Assembly (NCBI GenBank): GCA_965145485.1
Contig: CBCTCU010000023.1
Location: forward strand, 1-46,723
Source of the DNA: CABQCM01 sp965145485
GTDB taxonomy: Bacteria > Bacillota > Clostridia > Oscillospirales > Acutalibacteraceae
DNA: 46,723 nucleotides
Direction: 5' to 3'
Shown here piece after piece: positions 1 to 8,369 of the stretch. The translations under genes were made by a program, and so were the position numbers. The first letter of the stretch is position 1. The number at the start of each line of letters is the position of its first letter. The notes under the pieces are model-generated. The model saw only the letters and a list, made by a program, of their open reading frames with translations, was not told the DNA's origin and made no database searches.

Positions 1-695
1 TCGGTGGCGTGAAGCTGCCGCACCATGTCGGTTGTGACAAAGATAGCGGCCACCCTACCGCCAAAATGGAACTCCATATGGGACAGGATGTATTTTTCAA
101 TCTCGAGCCGGCGGCGGCTCTTGGTGCCGAACAGCTTTTGGTTGATCGAAGCCGCGTCGATGCCCGTCTCCATCAGGCGGGCGGCAATGCGGTGGGTCTG
201 CGGGGTGGTGTTGGAAAAGCGGAAGCACCCCGTATCGGTCGACACGCCGGCATACAATGCCTCGGCCATCTTGACATCCGGCTTGACCCCCAGCGCGAGC
301 ACCAGCGAATAGACCATCTCGCAGGTGGCGGCGGCAGTGGCGTCCAGCCAGGTATATTGGGCGAAATTGCGATTGGTGGCATGGTGGTCGACCGTCAGAA
401 AAACCCTGCCCTCATACTTTTCAGGATCGCATCCAAGAAGATTGAGGTCGGCGACGTCCACCGCCACAATGGTGTGCGGCTCAAAGCTCTGCTCCGGCAC
501 GTCGGTGATAAAGGAGTACACCCCTGGTATCTCATGGGCGCAAACCACATTGGCCCTCTTGCCAATGGCGCGCAGCGCACGGCAAAGGGCATAACCGCCG
601 CCGATGGTGTCCCCATCGGGAAAGCCGTGGATTAAAATGTGATAGTCGTCCCGCTTGAGCAGCAGCTCGGCCGTCCGGGTCAAATCAATCGTCAT
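1..695 (-). CDS. nrnA: DHH-family phosphoesterase, NrnA-like (nanoRNase / pAp phosphatase), C-terminus cut by window edge
   Basis: About 231 N-terminal residues are visible, read leftward from an ATG at 695 preceded by an AAAGGA site; the gene runs off the left edge. The sequence shows the DHH-superfamily metal motifs: HGFPDGDTIGGG near residue 23, VDVAD near 78 and the signature VDHHATN near 102. Proteins of this family degrade 2-5 nucleotide RNAs and dephosphorylate 3'-phosphoadenosine 5'-phosphate in the cytoplasm with Mn2+. The missing C-terminus should hold the DHHA1 substrate-binding domain. It follows rbfA by 83 bp, the usual Firmicute position before truB. Assignment to the NrnA branch rests on motifs and context; other DHH/DHHA1 proteins are possible. 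Confidence 0.85.
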   Translation of the reverse strand, partial: MTIDLTRTAELLLKRDDYHILIHGFPDGDTIGGGYALCRALRAIGKRANVVCAHEIPGVYSFITDVPEQSFEPHTIVAVDVADLNLLGCDPEKYEGRVFLTVDHHATNRNFAQYTWLDATAAATCEMVYSLVLALGVKPDVKMAEALYAGVSTDTGCFRFSNTTPQTHRIAARLMETGIDAASINQKLFGTKSRRRLEIEKYILSHMEFHFGGRVAAIFVTTDMVRQLHAT

Positions 696-778
696 GTGTG
701 TACATTCCTTTCTTTCGCGGTCCCACAGGCTGTGCCTTGCGTACGGACGCCGTGGCGCGTTCATTCCGATCGGGCAAA

Positions 779-1153
779 TCAGACGTCGTTTTCCCTGTCC
801 TCCTTGTGCGGGGCATCCTCCAGATCGTGCAAAATTCTAGCAATAGAGGCGCTGTGCTCAATCGAGTCATCGGCCACAAACCGCAGCTCGGGCACCTTGC
901 GAAGCTTGAGCCGCTGCCCCAGCTCCCGGCGGATATAGCCGGATGCGGCTTTGAGCCCCTTGACCGATTCCTTTGCCTGCTCGATTCCCTCCATCGCGCT
1001 GATTCGCACGGTGGCGTAGGACAAATCATTGGACACCTCGGCGCGCACAATGGTGAGCATTCCGCTCACGCGCGGATCCTTTACGGTGCGCAGGATGTCG
1101 GTCAGCTCCCGCTTGACGTCCTCGTTGATGCGCCCGCTGCGATGCGACGGCAT
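779..1153 (-). CDS. rbfA: Ribosome-binding factor A (30S maturation)
   Basis: This 124-residue protein has the normal length for RbfA, a small KH-fold protein that binds the 30S subunit and helps the 5' end of 16S rRNA mature, notably in the cold. The N-terminus (MPSHRSGRINEDVKRELTDI) and the KDPRVSGMLTIVRAEVSNDL stretch are typical of the family. The start ATG at 1153 follows AAAGGAT. It lies between infB and nrnA as in most Firmicutes. A 306-bp spacer separates it from infB, which is unusually long for this gene pair, so it may have its own promoter, although none with good boxes was found. Confidence 0.95.
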   Translation of the reverse strand: MPSHRSGRINEDVKRELTDILRTVKDPRVSGMLTIVRAEVSNDLSYATVRISAMEGIEQAKESVKGLKAASGYIRRELGQRLKLRKVPELRFVADDSIEHSASIARILHDLEDAPHKEDRENDV

Positions 1154-1459
1154 GATCCTTTCCCCTTTCCTGTGGCGATGAATTTCGCTTGCGATACCAT
1201 GAGTCTGCGGCGTATCCTTTCCGCTTGCTAGCCCGCGCTCCGGTCAAACAGCGGCATGAATACTGGGATTCCCCCTACCCAGCCGCAGGCTCGTGCTGAA
1301 ATTTAAGATTATTATATGCGATGGCGCCGGAAACACACCCATCATCCACGATACATTTCACGACGGGCCGCAGGCCGCGCCGAGAATCAAAGCCTCGGCG
1401 TCAGCGGGTATGATGCCCCAAAATAGCATTGCAAAGATGGTATTTTAACGGCCACAAAA
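1154..1459. other. infB-rbfA spacer, no gene recognised
   Basis: This is 306 bp inside an otherwise compact operon. It holds a TATAAT on the minus strand near 1310 without a credible -35 box, and a 7-bp hairpin near 1375-1400 (CGCCGAG/CTCGGCG on the minus strand) without a U-tract. Open frames crossing it have no ribosome site and no recognisable protein. Confidence 0.5.
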
Positions 1460-3934
1460 TCAATCCCGATACTCCTCCATAATGAAGGCCTCGAGGATAT
1501 CCCCTTCTTTGATGTCGTTGAATTTTTCCAGGCCGATACCGCACTCATAACCCTGGGCGACCTCCTTGACGTCGTCCTTAAAGCGGCGCAGGGAATCGAT
1601 GGCGTCCTCGGCGATGACGATGCCGTCGCGCACCACCCGGATCTGGCTCTGGCGGGTGACCTTGCCCTCCAGCACATAGCTGCCCGCAATAGTGCCGGCC
1701 GAGGAAATTTTGTAAACCTGCCGCACCTCCACCCGGCCGAGAACCACCTCGCGGTATTTGGGCGCCAGCATTCCCTTCATGGCCGACTCAATCTCCTCGA
1801 TGCAGTCGTAGATGATGCGGTACATGCGCATATCCACCCCATCGCGCTCGGCGTTCTCTCTCGCCACGGGGTCGGGCCGGACGTTGAAGCCGACGATGAT
1901 GGCATTGGAAGCGTTGGCGAGCATGACGTCCGACTCGCTGATGGCGCCGACACCGCCGTGAATGACCCGCACGCGCACCTCCTCGTTGGAAAGCTTCTCC
2001 AACGACTGGGTGACCGCCTCGACCGAGCCCTGGACATCGGCCTTGACAATGATATTGAGTTCCTTGACCTCGCCCTGCTGCATCTGGTCGAAGAGGTTGT
2101 CGAGGGTGACCTTCTGCACGGCGTTGAACTGCTCCTCCTTGGCCTGGGCGCGGCGCTGCTCGACCAGCTCCCGGGCCAGCTTTTCATCCGAAACGACGTT
2201 GAAGATATCCCCTGCCTGCGGCGTATCGGCCAGGCCGGTGATCTCCACCGGCACTGACGGGCCGGCGGTCTCCACCCGCTCGCCGCGGTCGTTGGTCATC
2301 ACCCGCACGCGGCCGACCGCCATGCCGGCGACCAGGATATCCCCCGTCTTGAGCGTACCGTTTTGCACCAGCACGGTCGCCACCGGGCCGCGCCCTTTGT
2401 CCAGGCGGGCCTCGATCACCGTACCGCGGGCGGTGCGGTTGGGGTTGGCCTTGAGCTCCATCATGTCCGCAACCAGCAGGATGCTCTCGAGCAGCTTGTC
2501 AATATTCATCTTGGTCACAGCCGACACCGGCACGCAGATGACGTCGCCGCCCCATTCCTCGGGGACCAGGCCATGCTCGGTGAGCTGCTGCATGATGCGG
2601 TCGGGGGAAGCGTCGGGCTTATCCATTTTATTGATCGCCACGATGATGGACACATTCGCCGCCTTGGCGTGGTTGATGGCCTCAATCGTCTGGGGCATAA
2701 TGCCGTCGTCGGCCGCCACCACCAGCACGGCCACGTCGGTGACCTGAGCGCCGCGCGCGCGCATGGAGGTAAAGGCGGCGTGGCCCGGCGTGTCGAGGAA
2801 GGTAATATCCCGGTCGCCGACCTGAATGCGGTACGCGCCGATGTGCTGGGTGATGCCGCCCGCTTCGGTCGAGGTGACCGAGGTGTCGCGAATGGCATCG
2901 AGAATGGAGGTCTTGCCGTGATCGACATGCCCCATGACCACAACCACGGGGCTGCGCGGCTGCAGATCCTCCGGCGCGTCCTCGCTGTCGTCGATGATGC
3001 GTTCCTCGATGGTGACAACCACCTCGCGCTCGACAACCGCGCCCATTTCGGTGGCGACGATAGCGGCGGTGTCGTAGTCGATGACATCCGAGATGGCGGC
3101 CATAACGCCTAGCTTCATCAGCTGCTTGATGACCTCGGCGGCGGTCTTTTTCATACGGGAAGCGAGCTCGCCCACCGTGATCTCATCCCCGATGGTGACC
3201 TTGATGGGGGTCTTTTTAATCCGTTCCAGCTGAAGCCGGCGGAGCTTATCCGCCTCGGTTTCCTTCTTGGAGCGCTGGGGCTTGCGGTATTCCTGCGAGC
3301 GCTGCTTGAGCTTCTGTTTGTGCACCGTGTTGTCTCGCACCGCGCGGTCGGGGGCGAGCTGGGTGTATTTTTCGTTGTATTTATCCAGCTCTACATGACC
3401 GGCGCGGGTATCGACGCGGCGCACCTCGGCCGGACCACGGTGGGGCTGGGCGCCCGGCTGCTTCTGCTTCTTGGCGGCCGGGGGGGGCGTCTGCGCGGCG
3501 GGCGCTGCCTTGGCGGCCGGCGCGTCCGGGCGCTGCTGCTTGGCCGGGGCTGCGGGGGCCGCCTTTTGCTCTGTCTTAGCGGCAGGCGCATCCCCTTCGG
3601 GGGCGGCGACATGCTGCCCCTTCGCCTGCTCGCGGGCGGCCTGTAGCAGTTGCTCGGCCAAAGCCTGCTGCTCGGCCAGCTTGCGGGCCTTTTCCTCCTC
3701 GCGCTCCTGCTCCCGGCGCTTGCGCGCCTCCTCCCCAAGGGAGAAATAATAGTCAAAGCTCTCGACCTGATTCTGCTGGGTAAAGTAGTCGAAAACCACA
3801 TCCAGCTCCTCTTCGGTCAAAGCGGTCATATGCTTTTTGGTCTCGCCAAACACATTATGCAGCAGGTCGATTACCTCTTTGTTCGGCTTGCCGAAATCCT
3901 TGGCCACCTCGTGGACCCTGTATTTTATCATCAT
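1460..3934 (-). CDS. infB: Translation initiation factor IF-2
   Basis: This 824-residue GTPase places fMet-tRNA in the ribosomal P site. Residues 1-55 form the N-terminal IF2N module. Residues 75-230 form a charged, then Ala/Pro/Lys-rich linker of low complexity. A second IF2N module lies near 245-300. The G domain starts near 325 with G1 GHVDHGKTS, G3 DTPGHAAF and G4 NKMD, followed by domains II to IV. The ATG at 3934 follows GGGAGG, and the gene begins directly after the ylxQ stop, so the two are probably translationally coupled. The length is within the range for Firmicutes with long linkers. The linker is compositionally biased, which creates several long false frames on the other strand. 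Confidence 0.98.
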   Translation of the reverse strand: MMIKYRVHEVAKDFGKPNKEVIDLLHNVFGETKKHMTALTEEELDVVFDYFTQQNQVESFDYYFSLGEEARKRREQEREEEKARKLAEQQALAEQLLQAAREQAKGQHVAAPEGDAPAAKTEQKAAPAAPAKQQRPDAPAAKAAPAAQTPPPAAKKQKQPGAQPHRGPAEVRRVDTRAGHVELDKYNEKYTQLAPDRAVRDNTVHKQKLKQRSQEYRKPQRSKKETEADKLRRLQLERIKKTPIKVTIGDEITVGELASRMKKTAAEVIKQLMKLGVMAAISDVIDYDTAAIVATEMGAVVEREVVVTIEERIIDDSEDAPEDLQPRSPVVVVMGHVDHGKTSILDAIRDTSVTSTEAGGITQHIGAYRIQVGDRDITFLDTPGHAAFTSMRARGAQVTDVAVLVVAADDGIMPQTIEAINHAKAANVSIIVAINKMDKPDASPDRIMQQLTEHGLVPEEWGGDVICVPVSAVTKMNIDKLLESILLVADMMELKANPNRTARGTVIEARLDKGRGPVATVLVQNGTLKTGDILVAGMAVGRVRVMTNDRGERVETAGPSVPVEITGLADTPQAGDIFNVVSDEKLARELVEQRRAQAKEEQFNAVQKVTLDNLFDQMQQGEVKELNIIVKADVQGSVEAVTQSLEKLSNEEVRVRVIHGGVGAISESDVMLANASNAIIVGFNVRPDPVARENAERDGVDMRMYRIIYDCIEEIESAMKGMLAPKYREVVLGRVEVRQVYKISSAGTIAGSYVLEGKVTRQSQIRVVRDGIVIAEDAIDSLRRFKDDVKEVAQGYECGIGLEKFNDIKEGDILEAFIMEEYRD

Positions 3935-3936
3935 AG

Positions 3937-4257
3937 TCAGTTTCCTCCCTTGTCTAGCTCATCGCATCTGCGGCACAGGCCCGCGGCGAAATTTTCATCC
4001 GTCACCGTTACGGTTCCCGCCGGGGCGCCAATGGCCGCCGACAGCTCCTCGATGGTGTATGGCAGGATACGCAACGGAACCTTCCCCTTTTCGCATACGC
4101 GGGCAAGCTCCCGCCTGGTGCGCTCGCTCAGCTCGCCGGAAGCGCACACCAGATACCCTTTGCCCCGCTCGACTGCCTGCGCGGCCAGGTTGGCCCCCAG
4201 CACAACGCGGCCGGCGCGGCGCGCCATACCCAGCATGGATAAAACAGGATCATTCAT
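3937..4257 (-). CDS. ylxQ: YlxQ, L7Ae-family K-turn RNA-binding protein
   Basis: This 106-residue protein belongs to the L7Ae/L30e/Gadd45 RNA-binding family. It opens with MNDPVLSMLGMARRAGRVVL, and the GANLAAQAVERGKGYLVCAS segment is the usual family core. Homologues bind kink-turn RNA; the cellular target of YlxQ is not well settled. The ATG at 4257 lies inside the last codons of ylxR (8-bp overlap), which shows coupling. The reading frame stays open further upstream, but that extension has no ribosome site and would overlap ylxR heavily, so the shorter start is chosen. The genes on both sides are the expected nusA-infB operon members. Confidence 0.9.
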   Translation of the reverse strand: MNDPVLSMLGMARRAGRVVLGANLAAQAVERGKGYLVCASGELSERTRRELARVCEKGKVPLRILPYTIEELSAAIGAPAGTVTVTDENFAAGLCRRCDELDKGGN

Positions 4258-4519
4258 CTGCGGCGATCTCCACCTCCATGCGCTCGTAAACCTCGTCGGG
4301 AATCGAACAGGACAGAGCCCTCTCCAGCCGCCGGGCCTTGCGGGCAAGGCGCAGGCATTCGGCGCTTTTGCACACATAGGCGCCCCGGCCCGGCTTTCGG
4401 GTGCCAAGATCAAGGGAAACCTCTCCCTCCGGGCTGCGCACCACGCGGACCAGCGAGCGCTTATCCTTCATTTCGCCGCATCCCATGCATTTGCGCAGCG
4501 GCGTTCGTCTTTGCTGCAA
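4250..4519 (-). CDS. ylxR: YlxR (DUF448) RNA-binding protein
   Basis: This is an 89-residue DUF448 protein with the family hallmarks RKCMGCGEMKDKRSLVRVVR near residues 9-28 and GRGAYVCKSAECL near 44-56. The family is thought to bind nucleic acid, and some members have been linked to RNase P regulation. The start chosen is TTG at 4519, giving MQQRRTPLRKC, because AAAGGGGAG lies 6-8 bases upstream and this matches the usual N-terminus. The longer ATG frame would add 44 residues without similarity. It overlaps ylxQ by 8 bp and lies between nusA and infB, as is conserved. A 167-bp spacer separates it from nusA. Confidence 0.9.
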   Translation of the reverse strand: MQQRRTPLRKCMGCGEMKDKRSLVRVVRSPEGEVSLDLGTRKPGRGAYVCKSAECLRLARKARRLERALSCSIPDEVYERMEVEIAADE

Positions 4520-4686
4520 GAAGCTCTCCCCTTTCGATGACTCCGGCGGCGATGCCGCCCTGTGAACCCCGGCTGGATGCCCCGCCGGCGCAGGCCGGTA
4601 TCCTCCGCCATCGGAATCGTTGGCCGTGCGTTGAACCGGCCAGGATACCAACGCATTCCGGCAGGCCCCATTTTCAGGCGGCGGGT

Positions 4687-5772
4687 TTACTCGTCCTCAC
4701 CGTAGAAGCCGCTCTCCGGGCGGATGTCGATCTTCCACCCGGTCAGGCGGGCCGCAAGACGGACGTTTTGCCCACGGTTGCCAATGGCGAGGGATAGCTG
4801 GGAGTCGGGCACGGTCACCCGGCAGGCCTTGGCTCCCTCGGGATCGATCTCGACGCTGAGCACATTGGCGGGAGACAACGCCCCCTTGATAAACTCGGCC
4901 GGATCGTCGGAATATTTGACAATATCGATCTTCTCTCCCCCAAGCTCGTCGACGATGCCGGCCACGCGGGAGCCGCGCGGACCGATGCAGGCGCCGATGG
5001 GGTCGACGTTTTCATCCTTGGAATAAACCGCCAGCTTGGTGCGGGAGCCCGCCTCGCGGGAAATGGCCTTGATCTCGATGGTGCCGTCAAAAATCTCGGG
5101 CACCTCCATCTCAAACAACCGCTTGACCAAGCCGGAATGGGTGCGGGAGATCATAATTTTGGGGCCTTTTTCGCTGTCGCGCACATCCACTACATAAACC
5201 TTGATGCGGTCGCCCTCGTGCAGTTCCTCCCCCGGGACCTGCTCGGCCTTGGGCAGGATGGCCTCGGAATGGGCGATCTCGACCGTGGCGTTGCCGGTAC
5301 GCGGGTCGACGTTGCTGACCAGAGCGGTTACCAGCTCCTGGTTCTTGGACTGGAACTCGCTGAGGGTCTGGCCGCGCTCGGCGTCGCGGATGCCCTGCCG
5401 GATGACGTGCTTGGCCGTCTGGGCGGCAATGCGGCCAAATTGGCGGGTATCGAGAGGAATTTCCACCACATCCCCCGCCATGGCGCCCTTTTTGTATTTT
5501 TGAGCGTCCTGCACCAGGATGTCGGTATCCGGGTCTTCAATATCGTCGACCACATTTTTACGGACATAGACCGAGAAAATCCGCTTGTCGCAATCGATAT
5601 CGCAAAAAACGATATCCTTCGAGCCGTAATCCTTTTTTACCGAAACCACGACGGCGCTGCTGATTTTTTCGGCGATGTAGTCGCAGGGGATCCCCTTCTC
5701 CTTCTCCATCTGCTCGAGCGCCTCAAAAAATTCATTGTTCTGGTTGACGGCCGCGTTTGTACTCTTAGCCAT
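4687..5772 (-). CDS. nusA: Transcription termination/antitermination factor NusA
   Basis: This 361-residue protein binds RNA polymerase and nascent RNA and modulates pausing and termination. The N-terminal polymerase-binding domain covers about residues 1-125, the S1 domain about 130-200, KH1 about 225-290 (with CIGPRGSRVAGIVDELGGEK) and KH2 about 300-350 (LAIGNRGQNVRLAARLTGWK). No C-terminal acidic repeats are present, which is normal for Firmicutes. ATG at 5772 (MAKSTNAAV) is chosen over an ATG 12 codons upstream because it follows GAGGACAAGAGG and overlaps the end of rimP by 8 bp, which implies coupling. Confidence 0.97.
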   Translation of the reverse strand: MAKSTNAAVNQNNEFFEALEQMEKEKGIPCDYIAEKISSAVVVSVKKDYGSKDIVFCDIDCDKRIFSVYVRKNVVDDIEDPDTDILVQDAQKYKKGAMAGDVVEIPLDTRQFGRIAAQTAKHVIRQGIRDAERGQTLSEFQSKNQELVTALVSNVDPRTGNATVEIAHSEAILPKAEQVPGEELHEGDRIKVYVVDVRDSEKGPKIMISRTHSGLVKRLFEMEVPEIFDGTIEIKAISREAGSRTKLAVYSKDENVDPIGACIGPRGSRVAGIVDELGGEKIDIVKYSDDPAEFIKGALSPANVLSVEIDPEGAKACRVTVPDSQLSLAIGNRGQNVRLAARLTGWKIDIRPESGFYGEDE

Positions 5773-6286
5773 TTTCCTCTTGTCCTCCCATACTGATAAT
5801 CGATTCATCCATCTCTTCCAGGTCGTCGCACAATGTCACCGAGGCAATCTCCCCCTTGGCAAAGGACAGCTCGCCGTCCTGCGTGCCGATTACGACCGTC
5901 TGCCCGTCAAAGCCGGACAACAAACCCGTAAACTCCCTGCCGCCGTCGCGCGGGCGGATGAGCAGCACCCGCACCGGCCGGCCGGCCATGGCGGCGAAAT
6001 GCTCCGGGCGCTTGAGCTCTCTGCAAAGCCCGGGCGAAGACACCTCGAGATAGTAGGCCTGACGAATAAAGTCGGCCTCGTCGAGCGGATCGTTGACCGC
6101 GCGGGAGAGCGCCTCGCAGTCCTCAATCGTGACGCCGCCCTCTTTGTCGATGATGTAGCGCAGGTACCAGGACGCCCCCTCTTTCACGAAAAGCACATCC
6201 CACAGCGTAAGCCCGAGCTGCCGCGCATACGGCTCGGCCAGCGACCATGCCCTTTGCACGGTGCCGCCGCTCTCTTTTTTTGCCAA
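5765..6286 (-). CDS. rimP: Ribosome maturation factor RimP
   Basis: This gene encodes a 173-residue cytoplasmic factor for 30S maturation. Residues 1-90 form the N-terminal RimP domain, including LGLTLWDVLFVKEG and WYLRYIIDKEGGVTIEDCEA; EVSSPGLCRELKRPEHF near 95-111 is the family signature, followed by the C-terminal SH3-like domain. The TTG at 6286 is preferred because GAAAGGAACG lies about 10 bases upstream. An ATG at 6421 would add 45 residues without similarity and would lie inside the predicted promoter. First gene of the rimP-nusA operon. Confidence 0.92.
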   Translation of the reverse strand: MAKKESGGTVQRAWSLAEPYARQLGLTLWDVLFVKEGASWYLRYIIDKEGGVTIEDCEALSRAVNDPLDEADFIRQAYYLEVSSPGLCRELKRPEHFAAMAGRPVRVLLIRPRDGGREFTGLLSGFDGQTVVIGTQDGELSFAKGEIASVTLCDDLEEMDESIISMGGQEENG

Positions 6287-6360
6287 GGCGCCACGTTCCT
6301 TTCCCCCGCTGCCGCCCCGCAGGCGGCTGGCGGTACCTTTGTATTTCACACAATAAAACG

Positions 6361-6386
6361 GAAAGAGCGGGTTGCCCCACTCTTTC
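6361..6386 (-). promoter_or_regulatory. rimP leader hairpin, possible attenuator
   Basis: On the transcribed strand an 11-bp stem (one G-U pair) is capped by a GCAA tetraloop of the stable GNRA class and is followed by CCGTTTTATT. It lies between the predicted promoter and the rimP start, about 75 bases upstream of the start codon. The U-rich stretch after the stem makes it terminator-like, so it may work as an attenuator. The hairpin is seen in the sequence; the control function is inference. Confidence 0.5.
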
Positions 6387-6411
6387 TTACCGTCCATATC
6401 GTACGCTAGAT

Positions 6412-6440
6412 AGTTTACCACACATTCCCTGGAAAATCAA
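6412..6440 (-). promoter_or_regulatory. Candidate sigma-A promoter of the rimP-nusA-infB operon
   Basis: On the minus strand TTGATT and TAAACT are separated by exactly 17 bases, 126 bp upstream of the rimP start. This is the only well-spaced pair found between the rimP start and the neighbouring gene. The 250 bp further upstream (6441-6691) hold no recognised gene or clear terminator. Confidence 0.55.
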
Positions 6441-6691
6441 GGTTTTTTTCACCAAAAGAGCATATTTTTCGTTCAATGGCTCCGGTGGGCGTGAGCCACG
6501 ACGTTGCCTGGTTCTGCCCCCTCATCCCCCGGCCAGGATATGCCGGCCGTCCAAGGGGGGCATCCCCAGGCCGGGATGCAACGAGCAATTCACGATGGCC
6601 ACGCCCCGGCACGCACCGCCGGCGTCCTTCACCAGACCAAAAACCGCTTCGGCATCCCTATTTTGCCCAGGAAAACCGAAAAATCAAATAA

Positions 6692-7696
6692 TTATCTTCC
6701 AACCGCTTTGGCGGCGTATTCCTTGAGCAGGCGGACATAGATGCGGTACTGCTCGAGCGTGACGTCGGGCGGCGTCTGGTGGTCGACCGAGGGGACAAAC
6801 CGCCCTGCGCGCATCGCGGGCATGATGCGCTCAAACTCGCTGCGCATGGCCTCCTCGCCCAGGTGCATGATGGTTTTATCGTAGCCGCCGATGAGGATAA
6901 ACTCGGGATACTGCTCCCGGATGCGGCAAACATCCACACCAGCCTGCCTTTCAAGCGGAAGCACTCCCTCGATGCCGGCCTCCAGCAGCCAGGGGATGAG
7001 AGGCTCGACGTTCCCGTCGGTATCGACGAGCACACGGGTGCCATGAGCACGGATGAAGGGGATCAGCTGACGGTAATAGGGCAGTAAAAAGGCGTCAAAG
7101 CCCTCTTTGGACAGCATGGGCCCATGGTTATAGGACATATCCTCGGCAAAGGTCATAAATTCCGGGGTATCGATCTCATACAGCCGCTCGAGGAACCGCA
7201 TGCAATACTCCGCCTGATCGCGGTTGATGCGGTGCATCAGCTCGGGCTGGTCGTAAAAGGCATACAGGTGCTCCTCGATCCCCAGCAGGGTGCGGGGGAA
7301 CCAGAAAAATCCCTCCAGCGTATACCACAGGGAAAAATCCCCCCTCGCATGCGCCGCACGGTGCGAACGAAACTGCTCAAGGTAGCCCTCCATCCGATCC
7401 TCCGAAAACAGGTAAGGCCGGACACGCTCGTAATCCTCCTCATTGCGCACAATACCCTGCCCATGAGCCTCCGGCGCCGGGAGCCCCGGAGCGCGGTGAT
7501 CGATCCAGATTTGGACGATATCGTCCAGCCCAAAATAGGCAAAGCACTGCCGGATGCCCGCACATTCGGGCGGCAGCCCCTGCTCGATCCAACGGCCGAT
7601 GGTCTGATCCCACCAGGTGGCCCACTCCACCGCCGGCAGCCGGTCGTCCGGCATACGCCCGTCCAACACGGCCGCCATGCGCTCGCGATTGGTCAT
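6692..7696 (-). CDS. Uroporphyrinogen decarboxylase-family protein (URO-D-like, likely not haem synthesis)
   Basis: This 334-residue protein resembles the COG0407 URO-D/MtaA superfamily, which includes true uroporphyrinogen decarboxylases and many methyltransferases that act on corrinoid proteins. Visible family segments are MTNRERMAAVLDGRMPDD at the start, FAEDMSYNHGPMLSKEGFD near residue 181, HGTRVLVDTDGNVEPLIPWL near 220 and GVLPLERQAGVDV near 244. The ATG at 7696 follows GAAAGGCGGGAAG. Clostridia carry many such paralogues. No corrinoid protein, haem gene or activase lies nearby, so substrate and reaction cannot be named. It stands alone, with large spacers on both sides. Confidence 0.8.
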   Translation of the reverse strand: MTNRERMAAVLDGRMPDDRLPAVEWATWWDQTIGRWIEQGLPPECAGIRQCFAYFGLDDIVQIWIDHRAPGLPAPEAHGQGIVRNEEDYERVRPYLFSEDRMEGYLEQFRSHRAAHARGDFSLWYTLEGFFWFPRTLLGIEEHLYAFYDQPELMHRINRDQAEYCMRFLERLYEIDTPEFMTFAEDMSYNHGPMLSKEGFDAFLLPYYRQLIPFIRAHGTRVLVDTDGNVEPLIPWLLEAGIEGVLPLERQAGVDVCRIREQYPEFILIGGYDKTIMHLGEEAMRSEFERIMPAMRAGRFVPSVDHQTPPDVTLEQYRIYVRLLKEYAAKAVGR

Positions 7697-7726
7697 ACGA
7701 TCTTCCCGCCTTTCACCCCAAGCTCT

Positions 7727-7840
7727 TTATTGCTGGTTGATATCCCCGATCCGCCGTTTTTCCATGCTTACACTCGACGAAAGAGCAATAAGGCATACCC
7801 GTACTACCAGCGCAACGAGGAGGGTGGTTTGTATTTTCAA
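7727..7840 (-). CDS. Possible 37-residue single-pass membrane peptide
   Basis: A frame from TTG at 7840 encodes KIQTTLLVALVVRVCLIALS followed by a short basic, polar tail. It is one hydrophobic segment of about 20 residues interrupted by an arginine. It ends 30 bp before the URO-D-like gene. The candidate ribosome site (AGGA) is only 2 bases from the TTG, which is poor. It could be a chance frame or a remnant of a larger membrane protein. Confidence 0.2.
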   Translation of the reverse strand: MKIQTTLLVALVVRVCLIALSSSVSMEKRRIGDINQQ

Positions 7841-8046
7841 TATCCTGCCGTATTCGGATAGTTGATACGTACATTGCGTGTCGGCCCTTTTGCCGGCGGT
7901 ATCGGCGTATGCGGCCCGAATCGCGCGCTGAAACCAAGCCCTCATGCAACGCGGGAAACTCGATGCTGATATGAGGACGCCGGCTGGTCTCTGCGCGGCA
8001 AACGACTTCGCCAGCAGCGGGCAACGGTCCGCTGCTCATTCAGCCG

Positions 8047-8330
8047 GTCTTAGCCCGCGGCGTCCGATAAGGCAGCACAATGGGTTTCACGATATTCTGG
8101 CGCGAACCGCCGCCGCGGCCACTTCACGGTTCGCAATACCCGCTGTTAATCTGACTGGCTCAAACGATCTCTCGGTGTCCGACACGATGGTATAATGGAT
8201 CTCCCGACGCCTTGCCGAAACCGCCGTCATGGCCGCTTCACGGCTTGCAAGACCCGCCTATCATTCGGTCGGTTCAAACGATCTCTCGGTGTCCGACGCA
8301 ATGGAATAATGGGCCTCCCCGCACTCTGGC
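8047..8330. repeat. Tandem repeat, 114-bp period (two clear copies plus a degenerate one)
   Basis: Copies at 8103-8216 and 8217-8330 align with a constant 114-bp offset. The best-kept block is CAAACGATCTCTCGGTGTCC, at 8161 and again at 8275, and a second is GGCC(A/G)CTTCACGG(T/C)T, at 8117 and 8231. A weaker partial copy precedes them (8047-8102, sharing CGG(C/T)GTCCGA and AATGG). The array fills much of the 673-bp spacer between gpsA and the URO-D-like gene. No gene was recognised in it, and the rest of the spacer (7841-8046) holds nothing identifiable. Confidence 0.75.
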
Positions 8331-8369
8331 AGGGACCGGCACTGCGGCTAATGTCCAGCCGTATGGCCT

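Noticed and set aside
1026..1247. 73-residue minus-strand frame overlapping rbfA
   Set aside because: A shadow in another frame of rbfA, with no similarity.
6287..6421. Longer rimP start at ATG 6421
   Set aside because: It would overlap the -10 box, lacks a ribosome site and adds residues unlike RimP.
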